DNA of 5,687 nt from an uncultured Oscillospiraceae bacterium (GTDB lineage: Bacteria; Bacillota; Clostridia; Oscillospirales; Ruminococcaceae). Position 1 is the stretch's first letter, and the number at the start of each line of letters is the position of its first letter. A program made the position numbers and the translations under genes. The stretch covers positions 1 through 5,687 of the forward strand of contig CAKSHG010000149.1 of assembly GCA_934456315.1 (NCBI GenBank), given 5' to 3'. This document shows positions 1 through 5,172 of this stretch, one piece after another. Under the pieces are notes generated by a model. It searched no databases. It was not told the origin of the DNA and saw only the letters and a list, made by a program, of their open reading frames with translations.

Positions 1-33
1 AAAATATGAGCGCCAATACAGATATATTAATTT

Positions 34-38
34 GGAGG
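34..38 (+). promoter_or_regulatory. Ribosome binding site deciding the start of the small secreted protein
   Basis: GGAGG lies 9 bases before the ATG at 48. The in-frame upstream ATG at 6 has no visible ribosome binding site within the window and would add 14 mostly polar residues in front of an otherwise normal signal peptide. The start at 48 is therefore preferred. Confidence 0.85.
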
Positions 39-47
39 AACAAAAGA

Positions 48-386
48 ATGAAAATTAGAAATATTGCGTCCGCTGCGGCGGCTGCGGTCATCGCAGCCAG
101 CGTGGCAGGAGCTTGCGCATTTGCAGAAACGGCTGATGTCAGCACGACCGAGAGCTTTTCGACTGTTGAAAGTGCAGAAAGCACCGAAGCAGCAAGCGCC
201 GAGAACACCGAGGAAGCAGCAACAGCTGAAACCGCGGAGGTTACTGCGATCGCAGCTACAGCAGAGTCCCCTGTTCTGGCTGACGAGGAAAAGGGCTCTC
301 CGTCTACGGGCGTCGAGGGCGTGGCAGTTGCAGTTGCAGCTATTATCCTTGCTGGTGCGGGCATTGCAATGAGCAGAAAGCAGTGA
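48..386 (+). CDS. Small secreted Glu/Thr/Ala-rich protein with sortase-like C-terminal anchor
   Basis: The 112-residue product has three parts. Residues 1-26 look like a Sec signal peptide: MKIR, a long Ala/Val/Ile core, and an AFA cleavage site before Glu27. Residues 27-80 are a low-complexity segment of Glu, Thr, Ala and Ser with repeated ES/TE/AE dipeptides, no Cys and few basic residues, which suggests a disordered acidic stalk. Residues 84-88 read SPSTG, followed by a hydrophobic stretch (about 91-108) and the tail SRKQ. This is the order of a cell-wall sorting signal (LPXTG-like pentapeptide, hydrophobic helix, basic tail), with Ser in place of Leu. By family knowledge such proteins are linked to peptidoglycan or a pilus by a sortase; an uncleaved membrane anchor is the alternative. 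No enzymatic domain is present. It seems to be monocistronic at its 3' side, since a strong terminator follows. Its function is unknown. The stalk may be cut short compared with relatives, which cannot be judged here. Confidence 0.82.
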   Translation: MKIRNIASAAAAAVIAASVAGACAFAETADVSTTESFSTVESAESTEAASAENTEEAATAETAEVTAIAATAESPVLADEEKGSPSTGVEGVAVAVAAIILAGAGIAMSRKQ

Positions 387-406
387 TCCCAGAATCAGGT
401 ATCCGG

Positions 407-447
407 AGGTCTGTATTGCAGTTAACACTGCGGTGCAGACCTTTTCT
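407..447 (+). terminator. Rho-independent terminator of the small secreted protein gene
   Basis: A 16-bp uninterrupted stem (407-422 with 427-442, allowing G-U pairs) closes a TAAC tetraloop and is followed by a short T run (CTTTTCT). It begins 20 bases after the stop codon. The stem is long for a terminator, while the T tract is modest. Confidence 0.85.
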
Positions 448-487
448 GCTGCGGTTTGGAGTCGGGCGAAAAAACATTCATCTGTAT

Positions 488-521
488 TTTGCACAAATAT
501 TTTAAACAAAATTTGTGTAAA
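488..521. repeat. Dyad upstream of the membrane protein promoter, possible operator
   Basis: Arm TTTGCACAAAT (488-498) is the reverse complement of ATTTGTGTAAA (511-521) except for one base, with a 12-base AT-rich centre. It lies about 29 bases upstream of the -35 box at 550, where an activator would bind. No T tract follows, so it does not look like a terminator. Regulation by this site is inferred; AT-rich dyads also arise by chance. Confidence 0.4.
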
Positions 522-549
522 GCGCATGCTCTATTTTCCGGGCGTTTGC

Positions 550-578
550 TTGCAAATCCGGCTGAGTTATGGTATAAT
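550..578 (+). promoter_or_regulatory. Sigma-A type promoter of the membrane protein gene
   Basis: TTGCAA (550-555), a 17-base spacer and a perfect TATAAT (573-578) preceded by TGG, which gives an extended -10. Transcription would start near 585, leaving a leader of about 70 bases before the ATG at 656. It lies downstream of the terminator at 407-447 and so defines a separate transcript. Confidence 0.85.
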
Positions 579-640
579 TTAATAGAATCATCTAGCATGG
601 CGTATTGCGCGGGGGAGAAGCGTGAACGCCGTTCTGAATT

Positions 641-646
641 AGGAGG
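641..646 (+). promoter_or_regulatory. Strong ribosome binding site of the membrane protein gene
   Basis: A full AGGAGG sits 9 bases before the ATG at 656. It fixes that start and predicts efficient translation. Confidence 0.85.
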
Positions 647-655
647 AATAACCAA

Positions 656-2218
656 ATGACATCTGCCGCAGTAAACAACACCGCAGCAGGAAAGGCTCCG
701 CTGAACCATAAGACCATTGGTATTGGTATGGCGGCTTTTGCTGTGATCGAGGCTGTTGTTACATTTTTCCTGGTGATGAAACCGCTGTTTATAAACCCGG
801 TTTACAGCCAGTGCAATGCATATAACGAGGAAGGCAAGGCTTGTATCGTAAAGCTCTTCGGCAAGACTTTTGCGTCGCAGGCTGAAATCGATAACAATCA
901 GATAATACTGTCGCTCTGGGACACTATTCTCAACATCGTACTTATCTACATAGTTATCACCGGCATTCTGCTTCTGCTTTCGTTCTGCTATTTCAAGGGC
1001 TTCGCGTTCGCAAAGTCCTATCTGATAGCTGTTTTCGGCGCAAAGACTATCATTGCGCTTACTCCCATTCTTGTTCCCTTTGCTAACTTCAGGAATTCCA
1101 TGCGCATCTTCGGCGCGATAGACGCTGTTATCTGCCTTGCGGCATGTGTTTACTGCGTATACGACAGCTCGTCGGAATACGCAGACGATATGCTGCTGAC
1201 CGCCGACGACATCGCAAAGATGTGGAAGCGCGGAAAGACTGCAGGCGTGATGTTCCTCGTAATGGCTGCTGCTGTCATCTTCGCGGCATTCGGCATGAGC
1301 GCTTACGGCAATATCGGCAACGCAGGCGGCAACTGGTCCATCGTTATCGGCTGGCTCGATAACACCGGTCTTGCACAGGGCGTTGTTCTTGCACTCCTGG
1401 CTGCTGTAGCACTTATCGGCTCCATCGTTTACGTCCGTGAGGGCGAGTGGGCTATGATCTACTACTTCTCCTTCGGTGCAGCTATGACCGTTACAAACCT
1501 CATCGGTATTCTGTTCAGGATCCTGTGGATCTTCAAGACCTACAACCCCACCAAGGCGCTTGCAAAGACAGGCGACGAGGACGCTATCGCATGGGTAGGC
1601 TCCAACGGCATGACCGCAAAGTGGTGGATGGCTACAGTATTCCTGATCCTTTCTTTTGTGGCTGCTGCCGTTGTTACCATCATTGCATTCACAAAGATCA
1701 AGAGCAAGCTGAGCTTCAAGTACAGCGAGGCTGACAAGAAGCCCGCTATCGCAGTTATGATCGGCGCTGGCTCCATTATCCTGGAGTTCGTGCTTACAAT
1801 GATTGCAGTCCTCATGTGGGATAAGCAGCACTACAGCGCTATCACACTGGGCGCAATGGACTACATGTACTTCATCACTTTCGGCGGTATCTCCCTGTTC
1901 CTTGCTATCGCAATGTGGAGCGGCTACAGCTTCTCCAAGTTCGGAACCCTGGCTCTGTACATCATGGTAGGATCCTGCAACTTCTCCTCTATCTTCACCG
2001 TATTCGGCGAGAGAGGAACAAAGGTTGCCAACTCCGTTGCAGCTTACAACGCAGCTGTTGAGCAGGGTCTTAGCGAGCTCCCCGCAAAGTTCAAGGGCTA
2101 CAACTACATCACCTGTGGTGTGTTCTTCATTCTCTCGTTCATCGTATGCTTAAGCATCATTGCAGTGTTCGTTGTGAAGGAAGTAAACAACTACATGTAT
2201 CAGAAGCGCTACGAGTAA
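656..2218 (+). CDS. Uncharacterised polytopic membrane protein, about 12 helices, apparent three-fold repeat
   Basis: The 520-residue product belongs to no family I recognise. Hydrophobic segments lie near residues 21-41, 88-112, 118-140, 149-170, 195-215, 238-260, 267-293, 322-346, 363-387, 403-421, 430-449 and 484-508. Lys/Arg-rich stretches (KMWKRGK at 188-194, TKIKSKL at 346-352, the QKRYE end) alternate with the helices so that both termini are cytoplasmic. The first external loop (42-87) carries Cys53 and Cys63, which might pair. The helices appear to fall into three four-helix units (about 18-178, 191-355 and 360-520). Supporting matches are GFAFAK at 115-120 with GYSFSK at 423-428, and ILSF at 331-334 and 492-495 in the last helix of units 2 and 3. 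No ATP-binding, protease, glycosyltransferase or well-known transporter motif is visible. The role could be transport, lipid or wall-polymer handling, or scaffolding; the sequence does not decide. It has its own promoter, strong ribosome binding site and terminator, so it is a single-gene unit. Confidence 0.9.
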   Translation: MTSAAVNNTAAGKAPLNHKTIGIGMAAFAVIEAVVTFFLVMKPLFINPVYSQCNAYNEEGKACIVKLFGKTFASQAEIDNNQIILSLWDTILNIVLIYIVITGILLLLSFCYFKGFAFAKSYLIAVFGAKTIIALTPILVPFANFRNSMRIFGAIDAVICLAACVYCVYDSSSEYADDMLLTADDIAKMWKRGKTAGVMFLVMAAAVIFAAFGMSAYGNIGNAGGNWSIVIGWLDNTGLAQGVVLALLAAVALIGSIVYVREGEWAMIYYFSFGAAMTVTNLIGILFRILWIFKTYNPTKALAKTGDEDAIAWVGSNGMTAKWWMATVFLILSFVAAAVVTIIAFTKIKSKLSFKYSEADKKPAIAVMIGAGSIILEFVLTMIAVLMWDKQHYSAITLGAMDYMYFITFGGISLFLAIAMWSGYSFSKFGTLALYIMVGSCNFSSIFTVFGERGTKVANSVAAYNAAVEQGLSELPAKFKGYNYITCGVFFILSFIVCLSIIAVFVVKEVNNYMYQKRYE

Positions 2219-2241
2219 TCGTAACTCAACTACGCAATACG

Positions 2242-2275
2242 ATCCCCCAGTTCGAATGAACCGGGGGATTTTTGT
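2242..2275 (+). terminator. Rho-independent terminator of the membrane protein gene
   Basis: ATCCCCC (2242-2248) pairs with GGGGGAT (2263-2269). Inside, an A-C mismatch is followed by GTTC/GAAC closing a GAAT loop. A run of five T (2269-2273) follows. It begins 24 bases after the stop codon. Confidence 0.92.
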
Positions 2276-2308
2276 GTTATGTTGGATATCAGCAGGAAAT
2301 AATATCGC

Positions 2309-2346
2309 ATAAAAAACTGCCGTACCCATTCCGGGAACGGCAGTTT
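2309..2346 (-). terminator. Rho-independent terminator of the aminotransferase gene
   Basis: AAACTGCCGT (2314-2323) pairs with ACGGCAGTTT (2337-2346), and an inner CCC/GGG extends the stem. Read on the minus strand, the hairpin runs into a T tract given by the six A residues at 2311-2316. It starts 22 bases past the aminotransferase stop. Together with the plus-strand terminator at 2242-2275 it insulates the two convergent genes. Confidence 0.92.
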
Positions 2347-2368
2347 GTTGGATCGCTGATTTACTTGA

Positions 2369-3646
2369 TTACTTGTTCAGGAGGACTTCAACGCTTGCGA
2401 GCTTAACGCATACGCAGAATATCTCCATAGCCTGACGGAGCTCGTCAACGGACGGGAACGTCGGAGCGATACGGATATTGCTGTCCTTGGGGTCCTTGCC
2501 GTAGGGGAATGTAGCGCCGGCGCCGGTCATTACAACGCCCGCCTCCTTGGCGAGGGATACGATGCGCTTAGCGCAGCCGGGGAGTGCGTCGAAGGAAATG
2601 AAGTAGCCGCCGTTGGGCTTGTTCCACTTGCCGATTCCGAGGGGTTCGATCTCCTTGTCGAGCATGTAGAGAACTACGTCGAACTTCGGGCGGATAATTG
2701 CAGCGTGGTGCTTCATGTGTTCGCTGATGCTCTCGAAGTTCTTGAAGTACTTGGCGTGGCGGAGCTGGTTGAGCTTATCGAAGCCGATGGTCTGATAGGT
2801 CATCTGGCTCTTGATGAAGTCGATGTTCTCCTTGCTTGCTGCAACAACTGCAAGACCGCCGCCCGGGAAGGAAATCTTGGAGGTAGAAGTGAACTCGAAT
2901 ACCATGTTCGGGTTGCCAGCCTTCTTGCACTCCTCGATGATGTTCAGCAGGTGGTCGTGGTTTTCGGAAAGGTGGTGTACGCAATATGCGTTATCCCAGA
3001 AAATACGGAAGTCCTTAGCCTTGGGCTTGAGGTTTGCAAAACGCTTTACGACTGCGTCGGAATATGTGATACCAGTCGGGTTGGAGTACATCGGAACGCA
3101 CCAGATACCCTTGATCTCCTCGTCCTCGGAAACCAGTTTCTCTACGACGTCCATATCAGGACCGTCCTCGAGGTAGTCAACGTTGATCATCTCGATGCCG
3201 AGCGCCTGGCAGATAGCGAAGTGTCTGTCGTAGCCGGGGGCAGGGCAGAGAAACTTCACATGATCGTATTTGCACCAGGGCTTTTCGCTGCCGAGTACGC
3301 CGAGCTGCATTGCGCGGATTATGGTATCGTACATCATCTGGAGGCTGGAGTTGCCGCCAACGATGACTTCGTCAGCGGATACGCCGAGCATTTCCTGGAA
3401 AAGAGCCTTAGCCTCAGGGATACCGTCGAGCACGCCGTAGTTGCGGCAGTCGATCCCGTTGCTGGACTTGTAGTCGCCGTCAAGGCAGTGAAGGAGCATG
3501 TCGAGTGAAAGGTTGAGCTGCTCGGGGGCAGGCTTACCTCTGGACATATCAAGCTTCAGACCCTTTGCCTTGTAGTCTGCATACTGCTTCTCGAGGGCTG
3601 ACTTTTCAGCCTGGAGCTGTTCTTTGCTCATCTGTGAATAAAGCAT
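2369..3646 (-). CDS. PLP-dependent aminotransferase, type Ic aspartate aminotransferase-like
   Basis: The 425-residue cytoplasmic enzyme has the full fold-type I aminotransferase layout. MSRGKP at 34-39 is the N-terminal substrate-side motif. GGNSS at 97-101 is the cofactor phosphate-binding turn. Tyr139 in PAPGYDRH would stack on the cofactor. SNPTG at 188-192 and DNAY at 218-221 hold the Asn and Asp that contact the pyridine ring. STSK at 254-257 gives Lys257 as the Schiff-base lysine, followed by FPGGG. SNIRIAP at 389-395 gives Arg392, the substrate carboxylate binder. Length and motif wording fit PF12897, which includes the type Ic aspartate aminotransferases of actinobacteria. The likely reaction is transfer of an amino group between aspartate (or another amino acid) and 2-oxoglutarate, but substrate is not fixed by sequence. 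The start at 3646 has GAGGA 7 bases upstream; the next Met (residue 6) has none. The gene stands alone with its own promoter and terminator, divergent from the DUF1015 gene. Confidence 0.93.
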   Translation of the reverse strand: MLYSQMSKEQLQAEKSALEKQYADYKAKGLKLDMSRGKPAPEQLNLSLDMLLHCLDGDYKSSNGIDCRNYGVLDGIPEAKALFQEMLGVSADEVIVGGNSSLQMMYDTIIRAMQLGVLGSEKPWCKYDHVKFLCPAPGYDRHFAICQALGIEMINVDYLEDGPDMDVVEKLVSEDEEIKGIWCVPMYSNPTGITYSDAVVKRFANLKPKAKDFRIFWDNAYCVHHLSENHDHLLNIIEECKKAGNPNMVFEFTSTSKISFPGGGLAVVAASKENIDFIKSQMTYQTIGFDKLNQLRHAKYFKNFESISEHMKHHAAIIRPKFDVVLYMLDKEIEPLGIGKWNKPNGGYFISFDALPGCAKRIVSLAKEAGVVMTGAGATFPYGKDPKDSNIRIAPTFPSVDELRQAMEIFCVCVKLASVEVLLNK

Positions 3647-3653
3647 GGTTATT

Positions 3654-3658
3654 TCCTC
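3654..3658 (-). promoter_or_regulatory. Ribosome binding site of the aminotransferase gene
   Basis: On the minus strand GAGGA (within GAGAGGAA) lies 7 bases before the ATG at 3646 and supports this start over Met6. Confidence 0.8.
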
Positions 3659-3710
3659 TCTTTACGCTGTCATTATATCGTGCGCATATATCCCGCGCCC
3701 ACTTAACATT

Positions 3711-3739
3711 ATTATATCATAGTTGTTTGGACTTTGCAA
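3711..3739 (-). promoter_or_regulatory. Promoter of the aminotransferase gene
   Basis: On the minus strand TTGCAA (3739-3734), a 17-base spacer and TATAAT (3716-3711) preceded by TGA, an extended -10. The predicted start is near 3704, with a leader of about 58 bases. A second TATAAT lies at 3677-3672 on the same strand but has no good -35 partner. Confidence 0.82.
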
Positions 3740-3762
3740 GCACTTTTTCGAAATCTTGCAAA
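3733..3762. repeat. Inverted repeat overlapping the aminotransferase -35 box, possible operator
   Basis: TTTGCAAG (3733-3740) and CTTGCAAA (3755-3762) are exact reverse complements separated by 14 bases. The left arm covers the -35 box of the minus-strand promoter. Arm centres are 22 bases apart, about two helical turns, which suits a dimeric regulator. The regulatory role is inferred. Confidence 0.45.
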
Positions 3763-3820
3763 AATTAATCCCGTGTTCAAAGAATTATCTGCTGAATCTT
3801 CCTGACTTGCTAAAAACATG

Positions 3821-3849
3821 TTGTAAAATCGCCGATATTATGCTATAAT
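3821..3849 (+). promoter_or_regulatory. Promoter of the DUF1015-serine hydrolase operon
   Basis: TTGTAA (3821-3826), a 17-base spacer and TATAAT (3844-3849) preceded by TGC, an extended -10. Transcription would begin near 3856, leaving a leader of about 54 bases. The two divergent promoters are about 80 bases apart between -35 boxes. Confidence 0.82.
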
Positions 3850-3894
3850 GTAAACGAATACGCCGGTATTATCCGGGATAAATACACCGCACAG

Positions 3895-3900
3895 AAAGGA
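3895..3900 (+). promoter_or_regulatory. Ribosome binding site of the DUF1015 gene
   Basis: AAAGGA lies 9 bases before the ATG at 3910. It is weaker than the AGGAGG used by the membrane protein gene. Confidence 0.7.
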
Positions 3901-3909
3901 CCTACAGCA

Positions 3910-5163
3910 ATGACAGCATTTACATCAGCCGATATCCTCCTCCCGAAGCTTGACGCCGAGGGCATGACCAAGTGGTCGGTAGTGGCATGCGACCAGTACA
4001 CCAGCGAGCCCGCATACTGGGCAAAGACCGCAGAGATAGCAGGGGACGCTCCCTCAACGCTGAATCTCATCTTCCCCGAGGTATACCTCGAGCAGCCGGA
4101 CGCAGACGCCCGCATAGCCAATATCAACCGCACCATGCAGGAGTACCTTGACAAGGGACTGTTCAACGAGTACAAGTCCGCGCTGATACTTATGCGCCGT
4201 ACACAGGCTGACGGAAAGGTGCGCACTGGTCTTGTCGGCGCGATAGACCTGGAGCAGTACGACTACAACAAGGGCAGCAAGTCCCAGGTGCGCGCTACTG
4301 AAGCGACGGTCGCTTCCCGTATCCCGCCGCGCGTGAAGATACGCCGCGACGCTGCGCTGGAGCTTCCGCACATAATGATACTCATCGACGATGTCAGGCG
4401 CACGGTTATCGAGCCGCTGGAGGCAAAGCGCGACCAGCTGACCAAGCTCTATGACTTCGACCTCATGCAGAACGGCGGACACCTCGAGGGCTGGCTGGTC
4501 GACGGCGAGCACGCCAAGGCTGTATTTGACGCTCTGGACAAGCTTGCTGACAAGGCTGATTTCAACAAGCGCTACGGTCTGACCGGGGAAGAAGTCCTGC
4601 TGTACGCGATGGGCGACGGCAACCACTCCCTCGCGACCGCCAAGGAGTGCTACGAGCAGAAAAAGCGCGCGAATGCGCCCGAGGCTGCGCTTGCGCGCTA
4701 CGCTCTTGCGGAGGTCGTAAACCTCCACAGCGAGGCTCTGGAGTTCGAAGCTATCCACCGCGTTATTACCGACACCGACGCGGCAAAGCTCATGGCTGAC
4801 ATGACCGCTGCACTGAAGCTTACCGAGGGCGCGTCCGGACAGAGCTTTACCGTGCTGCTGAACGGCGAAAGGAAGCAGTACTCCGTAGGCGCTCCAACTG
4901 CAAACCTCACTGTGGGCAGCTTACAGATGTTCCTGGATAAGTGGCTTTCTGAAAATGCCGGAAAGATAGACTACATACATGGCGAGGACGTTGTGGAGAG
5001 CCTTTCCTCCGCAAAGAACAGCATAGGATTCCTGCTGCCCTCCATGACCAAGGAGGAACTGTTCCCCACAGTTATCAAGGACGGAGCGCTTCCCAGAAAG
5101 ACTTTCTCGATGGGTCATGCGCACGACAAGCGTTTCTACTGCGAAGCAAGAAAGATAAAGTGA
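3910..5163 (+). CDS. DUF1015 family protein (COG4198), function unknown
   Basis: The 417-residue soluble protein carries the hallmarks of the DUF1015 family along its whole length: VACDQYTSEPAYW at 25-37; a basic RATEATVASRIPPRVKIRR block at 128-146; MGDGNHSLATAK at 234-245; EFEAIHRVI at 278-286; IHGED at 356-360; and a C-terminal block with FPTVIKDGALP at 385-395 and GHAHDKRFYCEARK at 402-415. Conserved Asp, His, Glu and Arg clusters suggest an enzyme active site rather than a structural role. There is no signal peptide or membrane helix. The length is as expected for the family and the frame is intact. As I recall, relatives often sit beside serine biosynthesis genes (serA, serC), which has led to speculation about a role in serine or phosphoserine metabolism. 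Here no ser gene is in view, only a divergent aminotransferase and a following serine hydrolase. The gene looks richer in G/C-ending codons than its left neighbours, though not strikingly foreign. Family assignment is secure; function is not known. Confidence 0.92.
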   Translation: MTAFTSADILLPKLDAEGMTKWSVVACDQYTSEPAYWAKTAEIAGDAPSTLNLIFPEVYLEQPDADARIANINRTMQEYLDKGLFNEYKSALILMRRTQADGKVRTGLVGAIDLEQYDYNKGSKSQVRATEATVASRIPPRVKIRRDAALELPHIMILIDDVRRTVIEPLEAKRDQLTKLYDFDLMQNGGHLEGWLVDGEHAKAVFDALDKLADKADFNKRYGLTGEEVLLYAMGDGNHSLATAKECYEQKKRANAPEAALARYALAEVVNLHSEALEFEAIHRVITDTDAAKLMADMTAALKLTEGASGQSFTVLLNGERKQYSVGAPTANLTVGSLQMFLDKWLSENAGKIDYIHGEDVVESLSSAKNSIGFLLPSMTKEELFPTVIKDGALPRKTFSMGHAHDKRFYCEARKIK

Positions 5164-5166
5164 GGT
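5162..5166 (+). promoter_or_regulatory. Ribosome binding site overlapping the DUF1015 stop codon
   Basis: GAGGT uses the last two bases of the TGA stop and lies 6 bases before the ATG at 5173. No promoter-like sequence or terminator lies between the genes, so ribosomes finishing DUF1015 can restart on the next gene: an operon with probable translational coupling. Confidence 0.75.
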
Positions 5167-5172
5167 AACGCT

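Noticed and set aside
6..47. Upstream ATG extending the small secreted protein by 14 residues
   Set aside because: The ATG at 48 has GGAGG at the right distance and begins a normal signal peptide; the extension would bury it behind polar residues.
102..116. Possible lipoprotein box around Cys23 of the small secreted protein
   Set aside because: The residues before the Cys (Ala-Gly-Ala) lack the Leu/Val/Ile usual at -3, and an AFA signal peptidase I site follows at once. The C-terminal anchor also makes a lipid anchor unnecessary.
585..640. Riboswitch or structured leader before the membrane protein gene
   Set aside because: Only a weak 5-bp pairing of GGCGT (599-603) with ACGCC (626-630) was found. 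There is no known aptamer core, and the leader is too short for a typical riboswitch with expression platform.
422..1831. A 469-codon open frame on the minus strand opposite the membrane protein gene
   Set aside because: Its translation is rich in Cys, His and Asn with no domain or hydrophobic pattern, it has no convincing ribosome binding site, and it crosses the terminator and promoter of the plus-strand genes. It is a by-product of the codon bias of the real gene.
2705..3508. A 267-codon plus-strand open frame opposite the aminotransferase
   Set aside because: It lies wholly inside a well-supported gene and its Val/Leu/Asp/Glu-rich translation mirrors that gene's codons. No promoter or ribosome binding site was seen.
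3672..3677. Second TATAAT for the aminotransferase on the minus strand
   Set aside because: The position of a matching -35 box holds a G/C-rich stretch with no TTGnnn likeness, so the promoter at 3711-3739 explains expression better.
4054..4758. A 234-codon minus-strand open frame opposite the DUF1015 gene
   Set aside because: It is antisense to a gene with conserved family motifs throughout, and no start signals or recognisable domain are present.
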